From CBDBZX01 sp965213645 (GTDB lineage Bacteria > Deinococcota > Deinococci > Deinococcales > Trueperaceae), in the NCBI GenBank assembly GCA_965213645.1, contig CBDBZX010000002.1, positions 1,488,001-1,552,000 on the forward strand: DNA of 64,000 nt, in the 5' to 3' direction. The position numbers were made by a program, and so were the translations under genes. Of this stretch, positions 53,541 to 61,391 are shown piece after piece (position 1 is the stretch's first letter; the number at the start of each line of letters is the position of its first letter). Below the pieces are notes generated by a model. It did no database searches and was not told the origin of the DNA. It saw only the letters and a program-made list of their open reading frames with translations.

Positions 53541-53923
53541 GGTTACTTCTCGATACACACACCTTCTTGTGGTGGACGGCGGACGACCAGAAACTTTCTA
53601 GCGGCGCTGAGGCGGCGATTGCGAGTGCTACGAACGAGGTGCTCGTGAGTGCAGTCAACGGTTGGGAGATCGCGATCAAGGCGCGGCTAGGGAAGTTGCC
53701 GCTGCCCGAAGCGCCAGACCTCTTCGTAGCGCGGATGGTGCAGAAGCACGCCTTTGGCGTGCTTCCTGTCTCGCTGACGCACGCGCTACACGAGTACCAC
53801 CTGCCGACGCACCACAGTGACCCCTTCGACCGGTTACTCATCGCTCAGGCGCAGCTAGAGAAGCTGACACTAGTGACTAACGACGCCCTCGTTGCTCAAT
53901 ACAACGTAAGCACGCTCTGGTAA
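53537..53923 (+). CDS. PIN-domain ribonuclease toxin (VapC-like)
   Basis: A 128-residue toxin with Asp6 in LLLDTHTFLWW, Glu near 44 in NGWEIAIKARLGKLPLP, and the HHSDPFDRLLIAQA and VTNDALV segments carrying the remaining metal ligands. This is the PhdFitB/VapC subgroup typically paired with Phd-type antitoxins. The GTG start is coupled to the antitoxin. Both genes look intact. Confidence 0.9.
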   Translation: MRLLLDTHTFLWWTADDQKLSSGAEAAIASATNEVLVSAVNGWEIAIKARLGKLPLPEAPDLFVARMVQKHAFGVLPVSLTHALHEYHLPTHHSDPFDRLLIAQAQLEKLTLVTNDALVAQYNVSTLW

Positions 53924-53946
53924 GACGATAGGACTTGCTGATTTTG

Positions 53947-53972
53947 TGCAGCAGACGCGCGCGTCTTACGCA
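53947..53972. repeat. 26-bp palindromic repeat, copy 8
   Basis: TGCA/CGCA ends around the full core AGACGCGCGCGTCT, followed by GAAGAGAT. It lies 24 bases after the PIN toxin stop and is one of the best preserved copies. Downstream, the minus strand reads MKLLIVGGSALARS from 54142, possibly the start of a lost oxidoreductase gene. Confidence 0.8.
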
Positions 53973-54138
53973 GAAGAGATGACGCTACGAAAGGCTCGTG
54001 TTGCCTCGCTTCGGCGGCGCATTATGTCAGCGTTACGCCCGATACTTGGCGGCAGTACTCGAGCAAACGGTCTTGCAAGTTGGAATCTCGCGCTGCCGAT
54101 GGACCTCGCCAGGGCGCTGCCGCCGACGATGAGTAGCT

Positions 54139-54852
54139 TCATTCCTTAGCTTCTATTTGAAACACGTGCTTACGTTCCTGCACGCTCAGCCCAGGCTCGC
54201 CCTGCTTGAAAGGGTCTCCTTCAGCCTGCCAGAGATACTGCGCTGTGAGCGCCGCAACGACCGCACCGAGCAGTGGTCCGAGCCAGTAGACCCAGTGCAA
54301 GGTCCAGACGTTGCCAATGAGTGCAGGTCCGAAGCTGCGCGCCGGGTTCATCGACGCGCCGGTGAGTGCGCCGCCCGCCAGGGCTCCTAACGCTACGGTA
54401 AGTCCGATGTAAAGACCGTCCAAGGCGTGCTTCTGGATGACGATGGTGGCGATGACGAACATCAAAAAGAAGGTCAAAACTGCCTCGAGACCGACGCCGA
54501 CCCACGGCGTAATATCCGCGGCGAGCTGGGTCGTGCCGAAACGGATCGCGCTGAGGCGTTCCTCGCCGTACCATGTGCTCAGTGCGAGCATCGCCGTAAC
54601 TGCCCCCGAGAGTTCAGCGCTCCAGTAGAGGAAGAGCTGCGGCAAGGTGATACGCCGCATGACGAAAAAGCCAACTGTGACCGCCGGGTTGAAATGCGCC
54701 GCCGAGATGGGACCGACCGCCGAGATCATTACCGCTACGACGAAGCCGAAGGCGAGCGCGACGCCAACTGGACTGATCCCTGAAGCAATCGTGCCAACAC
54801 CGACGAATACCAACGCGAAGGTGCCGATGAACTCAGCGAGCCAGATTCTCAT
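54139..54852 (-). CDS. Aquaporin/glyceroporin family channel
   Basis: A 237-residue MIP-family channel with six membrane helices and both NPA motifs (HFNPAVT and MNPARSFGPAL). It follows arsC with a 4-base overlap and lies in an arsR-arsC-aquaporin order. In known cases (the AqpS type) such a channel lets arsenite leave the cell after arsenate reduction, so it may replace an efflux pump. No arsB or acr3 gene is visible. Confidence 0.9.
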   Translation of the reverse strand: MRIWLAEFIGTFALVFVGVGTIASGISPVGVALAFGFVVAVMISAVGPISAAHFNPAVTVGFFVMRRITLPQLFLYWSAELSGAVTAMLALSTWYGEERLSAIRFGTTQLAADITPWVGVGLEAVLTFFLMFVIATIVIQKHALDGLYIGLTVALGALAGGALTGASMNPARSFGPALIGNVWTLHWVYWLGPLLGAVVAALTAQYLWQAEGDPFKQGEPGLSVQERKHVFQIEAKE

Positions 54853-55310
54853 GGAAGCGTGTTGAGCGTTTTCAGGCGGATAAGTTCCTCAGTCGGCGCC
54901 TCGCCTCTTTTCAAAACTCGGATAAGTTGCTCGCTCATTTCGCCAAGCAGGTCTCTAACCTCGCGCCACCTCTCAAGCGGTTGATCGGAGGGGTCGGGGA
55001 AGGCGACATGAAGGCGCGTTGTGTCGGCGGGATAGCTGGGACACGCCTCGTTCGCGCTGTCGCAAACTGTGACAACTACGTCGAAGGTCCAGGGGTCGGG
55101 GAGGTCGAAGAGCGTTTTAGAGGTGTGACCTGAAACGTCGATGCCCACCTCCTGCATGACGGTGACCGCGTCCGGCTTGACCCTCGTCTGCTCGGTGCCA
55201 GCGGAAAGGACCTCGGCGTCTAATTCGGCTTCTCGCGCGTGGTACCTCAGCCACCCTTCCGCCATCTGCGAGCGGGCGGAGTTGTGGGTGCAGAGCACGA
55301 GTAGGCGCAC
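54849..55310 (-). CDS. arsC: Arsenate reductase, thioredoxin-coupled type
   Basis: A 153-residue LMW-phosphatase-fold reductase. The P-loop is CTHNSARS (Cys7), with resolving cysteines in VCDSANEACPSYP spaced C-x6-C as in the S. aureus ArsC class. It reduces arsenate to arsenite. It overlaps arsR upstream by one base and the aquaporin downstream by four. The C-terminal 15 residues (EELIRLKTLNTLP) extend slightly past the usual end. Confidence 0.9.
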   Translation of the reverse strand: MRLLVLCTHNSARSQMAEGWLRYHAREAELDAEVLSAGTEQTRVKPDAVTVMQEVGIDVSGHTSKTLFDLPDPWTFDVVVTVCDSANEACPSYPADTTRLHVAFPDPSDQPLERWREVRDLLGEMSEQLIRVLKRGEAPTEELIRLKTLNTLP

Positions 55311-55630
55311 TACACGTCCGCCTTAGTCGTCACTTGGCACGCTGCAAACGCTGCCAGCGTAGCTCGCACCGCTTCGAAAGCTTCAGGAACCAGGTCGTAG
55401 TACACCCAGCGCCCGCGCTTCTCTGCCGTGATAAAGCCCGCGTGAATGAGCAGCTTCATGTGGTGGCTCACCGTCGGCTGGGAAAGACCGAGAAAGTCTT
55501 CCAGGTCGCAGGCGCAGATACCCTCCTCGCGACTACAGCAGCTCTGGATAGGGTTGAGAAGAAACTCGAGAATGGCAAGGCGGCTCGGATCGGCGAGCGC
55601 TTTGAGCTTGTTGACTATCTCCTGGTGGTT
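55310..55630 (-). CDS. arsR: ArsR-family arsenic-responsive repressor
   Basis: About 106 residues from the GTG at 55630 (VNHQEIVNKLKALADPSRL). The frame to 55663 runs through the operator and is rejected. The winged helix contains the metal site CACDLEDFLGLSQPTVSHHM, plus an adjacent Cys-Cys pair. It releases DNA when arsenite binds. It is the first gene of the arsR-arsC-aquaporin operon. Confidence 0.9.
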   Translation of the reverse strand, partial: NHQEIVNKLKALADPSRLAILEFLLNPIQSCCSREEGICACDLEDFLGLSQPTVSHHMKLLIHAGFITAEKRGRWVYYDLVPEAFEAVRATLAAFAACQVTTKADV

Positions 55631-55648
55631 CACGAACGCAGTATATAC

Positions 55649-55666
55649 ATTGATGCACGTCAATGT
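55649..55666. promoter_or_regulatory. Candidate ArsR operator
   Basis: The inverted repeat CATTGA-6 nt-TCAATG lies about 20 bases before the arsR start. It overlaps a TTGACG that could be the -35 box and is close to TATATAC. Position and symmetry fit an ArsR/SmtB-type operator. Confidence 0.55.
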
Positions 55667-55730
55667 GTCACGGCAACCCGAGTGGAGCTTTTGTCATATA
55701 TTTCGAGACCTCCTTCTAACCGAGGTCCTC

Positions 55731-55756
55731 TGCGACTAACGCGCGCGTTTCACGCA
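55731..55756. repeat. 26-bp palindromic repeat, copy 9
   Basis: TGCG/CGCA ends around AACGCGCGCGTT. It sits inside a perfect 13-bp inverted repeat, GAGGTCCTCTGCG (55722-55734) and CGCAGAGGACCTC (55764-55776), so the 55-base unit can fold as one long hairpin. It lies between arsR and the aminotransferase. Confidence 0.8.
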
Positions 55757-55847
55757 CAACTGGCGCAGAGGACCTCAGATATCATGCAGCGGCAAGCGAC
55801 GAACCTGCTGCGTACGCCGCTTGTTTGAAGAGGTCGGGCGAGCGTAA

Positions 55848-56979
55848 ATGCACCTCCACTCTCTGCTACACTTCTCCATGCCCCTACCGACTTTCGAAAC
55901 CGAAGCTTTCTACGCTGAGCACGAGTTCACAGCGCCACACCTACTGAGCGTGTCGGACTGTGAGACCTTGAGCGTGAGGGCGTTGCTCGAACTGGCCGGG
56001 CGCGATCCAGCAGAATTGCTGAATCTGGAACTCGGTTACACCGAATCGCAGGGCAGCCCGAGTCTGCGCACAGCCATCGCCGGAACCTACACAAATGTCG
56101 CACCGGACGAGGTGCTGGTGCTAGGCGCACCCATCGAAGGTATCTACCTGGCAATGCAGACGCTGCTAGGACCGGATGACGAAGTTATCGTTCTTACGCC
56201 CGCTTATGACGCGCTCCTCAATTTGCCGAAAACATGGGCGGCGGTGAAACCTTGGTTGCTGCAGGCTGAGTCTGATAGTTGGGTGCTCGACTGGGACGCC
56301 CTAGACGCCTTGCTAACCTCTAAAACGAAACTCATCGTCGTTAACTTCCCACATAACCCAACCGGCTTCCTACCGACTCAAGCTGAGCTGGATAAGCTAG
56401 TCAGCATCGCCGAAGCGCGAGGGCTATGGCTTTTCAGTGATGAGATGTATAGAGGTTTAGAGTTCGGCGCGCCCACAGCTAACGAGTGCTTGTGAGCTGT
56501 ACGAACGGGCTGTGGTCCTCTCCGGCCTCTCCAAGACGTACGGCCTGCCGGGGCTGCGCGCGGGTTGGCTCGTAGTTAAGAATGCTGAACTGCGCCGCGA
56601 ACTGCTCAACGCCAAGCTCTACACCTCTATCTGTCCTCCAGCGCCGGTCGAGATGTTGGCTGAGGTCGCCTTATCAGTGCGGAAAGAGCTAGCGGCGCGT
56701 AGTCAGTCTATAGTGCGTCGCAACCTCGAGCTGGCTGAACCTTTCTTCGAGCGCTGGACTGAGTTCTTTGAGTGGCGGGAACCTCTGGCTGGGTTGGTGG
56801 CGCTAGTAGGTGTCAACGTACCCTCAGCGGAAGCCTACTGCCATGATCTGGCGCGAAAAGCAGGCGTGGGGCTGCTGCCAAGCAGCTTCCTCGGTTACGG
56901 GGACACTCATGTACGTTTTGGGTTTGGGAGGGAGAGTTTCGGCGCGGCACTCGCCGCCCATGAAATGTATTTGAACTAG
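55848..56979 (+). pseudogene. Class I/II PLP aminotransferase, single-base frameshift
   Basis: The first frame carries the N-terminal arm, the HNPTG motif and SDEMYRGLEFG. The second, from about 56488, carries SGLSKTYGLPGLRAGW with the PLP lysine and the C-terminal domain. Removing one T at about 56487 joins them (NEACELYERAVVLSG) into about 377 residues, a normal length, with all catalytic residues present. It resembles aminotransferases acting on amino acids or capreomycidine-like substrates. It may be a recent lesion or a sequence error. Confidence 0.82.
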
Positions 56980-57235
56980 CAAACACGTACGCGTAAGGAC
57001 CTATAGCCTCGCGTGTGACCCCTTCATTAGACGACCATATGCTTTACAAGAGGCTAATGAACAGCTAGAGACGATGCGTTTCAGGAGGTGTTCAGATGGA
57101 GTGCGCGTTGAAACGCTAGCCCAGCCAAGATGGATTTTGAGCTAGTCGTCCGCCCTATTGGTTCATCCGCTAAATCCTGTGCAGTTTCAGAAATCGAGTT
57201 TCCGCTTCACCGACACAGATTAGGACGTCACCAGC

Positions 57236-57658
57236 TTACGACGAATTTGCAAGACGAGCCACTATGCGAGAGACGCGCGCGTTTGCTGCACAACGCCTAC
57301 ACGTGAAGTGTCGCCTCTCCATCTCGGACTCCGACACCCCTTGTGCCTCCGTAGCGCTAAGCGAGTCTTGACCCTCATCCACCCCTTCAGCCTGCACTTG
57401 GTCCCACCGCTCCTGTAAGGTGTCGTCGTAGGCTAGCAAGGATGTGACGAGCATCCATCCGCCGAAGCAGGCGATACCTAGGGTGAAGAAGAGCGCGAGG
57501 CGGAAGTCGAGCCCAGAGGGGTCGAAGAGGCTGAACAGCAGTCCTCCCCCGAAAAAGATAAGCCTGGCCCACCTTGCGCTCTTACGAAGGTCGTGCGTCG
57601 CGATGTACAGGACCGCAGCGAGAACGAGGTAAACGAGGGTGAGGTAAAGCCAGCTCAC
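57236..57658 (-). CDS. Small membrane protein, intact paralogue of the 31.6-kb fragment
   Basis: A 140-residue protein with three hydrophobic segments in the first 75 residues (LYLTLVYLVLAAVLYIATHDL, cited in part; ARLIFFGGGLLFSLF; FRLALFFTLGIACFGGWML) and an acidic linker. The C-terminal end contains CRRCAANARVSR, which is encoded by the 26-bp repeat at 57265. In the paralogue the frame stops before this part, so the ancestral protein may have ended near residue 106. Function unknown. Confidence 0.6.
   Translation of the reverse strand: MSWLYLTLVYLVLAAVLYIATHDLRKSARWARLIFFGGGLLFSLFDPSGLDFRLALFFTLGIACFGGWMLVTSLLAYDDTLQERWDQVQAEGVDEGQDSLSATEAQGVSESEMERRHFTCRRCAANARVSRIVARLANSS
57265..57290. 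repeat. 26-bp palindromic repeat, copy 10
   Basis: TGCG/TGCA ends around AGACGCGCGCGTTT, read through by the 3' end of the membrane protein gene. It is equivalent in position to copy 1 in the paralogue. Confidence 0.7.
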
Positions 57659-57734
57659 ACCGTTCCTCCTGTGTCAAGCATACACACCCTGATACCTGGT
57701 GGTGCGTCTCCGCAGACCCGGATGAGACGCCGTA

Positions 57735-57760
57735 CGCAACAGACGCGCGCGTCTGACGCA
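57735..57760. repeat. 26-bp palindromic repeat, copy 11
   Basis: CGCA ends around the full core AGACGCGCGCGTCT, followed by GAGGGC, upstream of the RES-antitoxin remnant. A partial copy (CACGTCACACGCAGAAGAG) lies at about 58574-58592. Confidence 0.75.
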
Positions 57761-57892
57761 GAGGGCTTAGGTCACGAAAGGCCCGGTTTGCCGCACAGCG
57801 CATTTTGAGCATCAGTTGAATCATCTTCAGTGTAAGAACTACTACTTAGCAATTCTGCTATCAATTGTGGTAGAATTGCCAAGAGGTGCACA

Positions 57893-58086
57893 ATGACTGT
57901 TCTGCAGTTGGTTGAAGGAGATAGCGCAGCGCGCATTACAGCAGTTCGTGAAGGACTCTCTTTTGAGAGTTTTGCAACTTTGCGAGATGCCCTGGATGTG
58001 AGCACGGACGAGCTCTCGATACCGACCCCGGCGCAGATGCGGTGAGCACACTGCTGGCTCAACTCGCCTGGGGTGTTTATCCTTGA
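57893..58086 (+). pseudogene. RES-system antitoxin with internal deletion
   Basis: The N-terminus (RITAVREGLSFESFATLRD, ALDVSTDELS) and, in another frame, the C-terminus (LDTDPGADAVSTLLAQ, then LAWGVYP and stop) are those of the Xre/MbcA/ParS-type (DUF2384) antitoxin. The roughly 60-70 residues between them, normally holding the central part of the domain, are gone, and the join at about 58010 shifts the frame, giving a 50-residue product. The final TGA overlaps the RES toxin start, as in intact systems. Confidence 0.75.
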
Positions 58087-58538
58087 CCGTCGCTTGGCGG
58101 CTCACGCATGAGCGCTTCAAAGATCAGGTGACGAGTGGTAACGGCGGGCTGTTCGCACCAGGGCGCTGGCACAGCCAAGGAAGACGCATCGTGTATAGCT
58201 CGAGCAGTTTGGCGCTTGCCACGCTCGAGCTGTTCGTGAACCTGCAGATTAAACGGCAGCTCGCTCACTACGTCAAAAGCCGCATAGAAATTCCTGAAGT
58301 ACTGATCGACCCCTTAGAGGATGTTCCTCTTACGTCTTTTCTGAGCGTCCTTGACCAGTTCGACAGCCGCAGCTACGGCGACACATGGTTAGCCGAAGAA
58401 CGGAGCTGCGTCCTCCAGGTGCCGAGCCGGGTCGTGCCGCAGGAGTGGAACTACCTCATCAACCCACTGCATGGAGACTTCGAAGCGATTACCACCTTGA
58501 CTAGTCCATACGAAGTGGATGAGCGGCTTCTGCTGTGA
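58083..58538 (+). CDS. RES-domain NAD-degrading toxin
   Basis: A 151-residue RES-fold toxin. The Arg of AWRLTHERF, the GGLFAPGRWHSQGRRIVYSS segment, the Glu in LATLELFVNL and the C-terminal NPLHGDF are all in place, and no truncation is visible. RES toxins deplete NAD+. The start is TTG at 58083, overlapping the antitoxin remnant's stop. With its antitoxin destroyed, either expression is off, another antitoxin covers it, or a subtle change inactivates it. Confidence 0.85.
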   Translation: MTVAWRLTHERFKDQVTSGNGGLFAPGRWHSQGRRIVYSSSSLALATLELFVNLQIKRQLAHYVKSRIEIPEVLIDPLEDVPLTSFLSVLDQFDSRSYGDTWLAEERSCVLQVPSRVVPQEWNYLINPLHGDFEAITTLTSPYEVDERLLL

Positions 58539-58653
58539 CCTGGCCGCCTACCGAATAGCTTTTATGGGGAGGGTGCACGTCACACGCAGAAGAGCCGTAG
58601 TCCGCTCTTAATAGCCGTTGACGCTCAACCGTCAACTCGTCATTACTGCGACT

Positions 58654-58668
58654 GTATATTTTGTATAC
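58654..58668. promoter_or_regulatory. Candidate operator/-10 region of the Xre gene
   Basis: GTATA-5 nt-TATAC inverted repeat, with TATACT as a likely -10 box, about 40 bases before the Xre start. A 10-codon frame (58676-58708, MNGRNQVGAL) has its stop overlapping the GTG start and may couple translation. Confidence 0.4.
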
Positions 58669-58704
58669 TGTTGAGATGAATGGCAGAAACCAGGTGGGTG
58701 CGCT

Positions 58705-59208
58705 GTGATCACCGCGCCCGAGCCCGCCAACGTTGGCGTCGAAGCGTACTTGCAGCGCTCGAAATTGCCCCGTGCTCACTTGGCGCAGCTCAGTGGGGTC
58801 AGCATCAGTACGCTCCACCGCCTCAAAAAGCCTGGCAAGGGCGCGAACGCGCTCGTCTTGCGCAAGCTCGCGGATACGCTGAGTGACTACGTCGACGAGT
58901 CAGGCGACGAGATTTACGAGCAGTTCGCCGCGCATTACCTCAACGTCAAGGTGCCGAAGTACGAGTTGCGCTACTACCGGCAGTTAGCAGGGCTGACCCA
59001 TCAGGAGTTGGTGGACGCCATCGGCGTCTCACTCACCGCCCTCAACGAGTTCGAGCGCTATATCACTCAGAGTACGAGCGCCTTGGCAGCGTTGCGAGCG
59101 GCGCGGGTCTTGGCGGCGCGGCTCGAGGGAAAGCTGGACCACTCCGTGAAAGATATTCTGTACAACATCGCGGAACAGATGGAAGCGCGGGCCGAGCCGA
59201 CCGATTGA
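58705..59208 (+). CDS. Xre-type protein with two helix-turn-helix regions
   Basis: A 167-residue DNA-binding protein. One HTH is at about residues 24-45 (HLAQLSGVSISTLHRLKKP), and a second Xre-like region is at about 88-125 (RQLAGLTHQELVDAIGVSLTALNEFER). The first half resembles antitoxin or regulator modules of mobile elements. It lies near toxin remnants (RES upstream, zeta-like downstream on the other strand), but no intact partner overlaps it. Confidence 0.75.
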   Translation: MITAPEPANVGVEAYLQRSKLPRAHLAQLSGVSISTLHRLKKPGKGANALVLRKLADTLSDYVDESGDEIYEQFAAHYLNVKVPKYELRYYRQLAGLTHQELVDAIGVSLTALNEFERYITQSTSALAALRAARVLAARLEGKLDHSVKDILYNIAEQMEARAEPTD

Positions 59209-59336
59209 ACCTCATGGTCTTTAGAAGCACTCTCCATGTTGAATAACTCGCACTTACATTACAGCGCAAGACAACACATTATATAGCAGCACATGGCATT
59301 TGACCGAGAGGTGGCGCGGCGACACCGACACATACC

Positions 59337-60126
59337 CTAGCGCTCTTGCTCCCGCTCTAACGTGCGCGTCTGCTGCACCTCCAGCGTCTCTTGCCAAGTT
59401 CGCCCGCGGCGAGGCGCGTGAAGCGCTCAGCGATTGACTCTCTGTAAGTTCGAAGAGACGCGCCGCAAGCGTACGACCTTGCGCCGTATCTGGGACGGCG
59501 ATGATGACCTGCGCGTCAGGCTTTAGGTCGCTGAGCGCCCGCTCCACCACCCCGTGCTGCGCTTCGCGACCCTCCACTGCGAGGTAGCGCGTATGTCCGA
59601 GCGTGCTTCTATTCAACTCCGCGTGGGCGAGCGCCTCTTGTGGCGAGTGCGTGATGACGAGCCGGGTATCGTGGGATCTGGTTGTGCTCGACCAGACCCC
59701 CCGTTCGTCTCCTATGCGCTCCTCGCCGTGAAGCACCGCGACGGTCTTGCCTTCAGCGTTTCTAAGGGGGAAGATGGGGGTGTTTTGCTCATCCAAACGG
59801 ACCGCACCCTCGAAGCGCCCCGACGCTTGCGCGTTAGGGTAGCCTAAGCGCCCCAGTGCCTCCCTATCACTGCGCGTCCGCTCGAGTCGCCCCTCAGCAA
59901 GATAGTCGCCGAGCGTTCGCTGAGCCCAGCGGGGCACCTCGGGTTCTAGCTCGAGCAGCCGACCCCGCGCGAAGGTCATCACCAGGCGGTGGTCACGTCC
60001 CTCCCGGCTGTTGTCATAAACCTCGATCCGGTCCGCAATGGGAATCGCGAGGCGCAGGTTCTCCAACACGCGGTGGTAACGCGAGACGATCTTATCTTCG
60101 GGAACATCGTGCCCCCCTTGGGCGGC
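59337..60126 (-). pseudogene. Zeta-toxin-like and TOPRIM-like remnant
   Basis: Read on the minus strand, from the broken IS3 end. GGHDVPEDKIVSRYHRVLEN and YDNSREGRDHRLV match the C-terminal part of zeta-toxin/COG4185 P-loop kinases. Then GRFEGAVRLDEQNTPIFPLR and RLVITHSPQEALAHAELN resemble DUF3991/TOPRIM proteins of mobile elements. The end in frame is VQQTRTLEREQER with a TAG at 59337, which requires frame changes near 59420. The present open frame (60261-59254) is an accidental fusion with the transposase. Confidence 0.5.
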
Positions 60127-60901
60127 ATCATCACGGGTGGCGAAGCGCCCTATCGGATAGACGAGTTCGCGCTTCAAGGTTGACCAAAAGCTCTCGATAA
60201 TCGCGTTGTCAAAGCACGCGCCTTTTCCAGTAAAGCTTGCCAGCATCTTGTGCGTTTCCAATTCCCGCTGATAGGCGTAGGAGGTGTACTGGCTGCCCTT
60301 ATCGCCTAGGTGAAGGCTAAGAGCCTTTGAGCTTTGCTCTAACCTGTTGATGAATAAGTCCTGGCGGGGGCTTACGCCGGGTCGTAGCTGAACGGAGGGC
60401 TTGCAACACCAGGTCAGTTTTCATGTTGTCCGCCATTGCGTAGCCGACGACGCGCTTAGAGTAGGCGTCCATGACGCCTGCCAGATAAAGCCAGCCCTCA
60501 GCGGTCGGCAGGTAGGTAATATCAACGTGCCACACCTGATTGATCGCCGTCGGACGTGGCTGTTCTAACAACAAGTTCTGGGTTTCGAGGTCGCAGCGCT
60601 CACGTTTGGAGCGGTATTTCTTATTGTTTACTGCGTAGAGCCCTTCGCGCCGCATCAGCCTTTTGATTCGCCCTAAAGAACAAGCCACATGCTGCTTCTT
60701 TAACTCAGCGTGCACCCTCGGGCTACCATACCTGCCTTTGTGCTTCTCAAACACCCTCTTGATCTTCTCTAACAGCTCAGCGTTCTTCCGCTCGCGCTCG
60801 CTGGGCTCTCGCTCCTGACGAGCCCGCCAGTGGTAGAAGCTGCTCCTAGCCACGCCCAAGACCTCGCATAGCGTGGAGACGGAGAACTCGCCTCGGTGCA
60901 C
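60126..60901 (-). pseudogene. IS3 orfB transposase (rve integrase core), frameshifted
   Basis: The first frame carries the HTH_21 segment (KGRYGSPRVHAELKKQ) and the first catalytic Asp in WHVDITYLPTAEGW. A shift near 60350 leads to the second Asp in GDKGSQYTSYAYQREL and the catalytic Glu in FDNAIIESFWSTLKRELVY. The protein is then cut off. It is inactive as it stands. Confidence 0.85.
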
Positions 60902-60918
60902 TTCGATAAAGGCGCATC

Positions 60919-61322
60919 TCAGGTCGTGTGTTTCGCAAAGTACACCGCGGCCTTTTTTACGATCGCGAGTTCGGTCTCCAAACGCTTCACCTCCGAGCGT
61001 AGACGCCGTAACTCGGCTTCGTCAGCGGTCGGCTGGGCTCGCTTATGCCCTAGCACAAGTCGGCCTTCGCGGTACTGCTTGCGACCGAAGGAAGTGCCCG
61101 TGGTGCGCCACTTGTGGATGTTCGACTCGGAAATGCCCAGACTTCTCGCTGCCTCAGTGATGCCGCCGTTCGTTCACTACGTGAGGACTTACGTACACCA
61201 GCTCGACTGGATAGCCCTTCTTCTCTACCAGTTCCACCGCGTCAATTCCTGTGCCCTGCTTTAGCGGGTATGAACTCGACGGGATACTGCTGAACCACCC
61301 GCTTGCTTTTGCCCTCTGACAT
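60919..61322 (-). pseudogene. IS3 orfA, disrupted
   Basis: An ATG at 61322 with AAGGAGG upstream starts a short frame (VVQQYPVEFIPAKAGHRN) that stops early. Later pieces in other frames include ARSLGISESNIHKW (HTH) and the leucine-zipper-like LRRLRSEVKRLETELAIVKK. Several indels separate them. Confidence 0.75.
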
Positions 61323-61391
61323 TATCGTCCTCCTTAGCAAAGTCTATTCTTGCTAACTTTGTCCAAGGTGATGGGTCAATTCCATGCGTGA

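Larger units (their letters stand above)
60126..61375 (-). mobile_element. IS3-family element, decayed and truncated
   Basis: Contains remnants of orfA and orfB in normal order. The transposase C-terminus (about 40 residues) and the left end are missing, replaced at about 60126 by zeta/TOPRIM sequence. The right end lies near 61375 by position relative to orfA. Terminal repeats were not identified. Confidence 0.65.

Noticed and set aside
53946..54149. 67-residue plus-strand ORF after the PIN toxin
   Set aside because: It starts inside the 26-bp repeat and runs antisense to a possible oxidoreductase remnant. No ribosome site.
31933..57760. Integron cassette array with attC sites
   Set aside because: The 26-bp repeats lie after many small genes, but they lack RYYYAAC/GTTRRRY core sites, genes run in both directions, and no integron integrase is present.
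31933..57760. CRISPR array
   Set aside because: Repeat copies are kilobases apart with genes between them. No regular spacers and no cas genes were seen.
59352..59377. A further 26-bp repeat copy
   Set aside because: Only half matches, and the sequence is explained as coding DNA (VQQTRTLERE) of the TOPRIM remnant.
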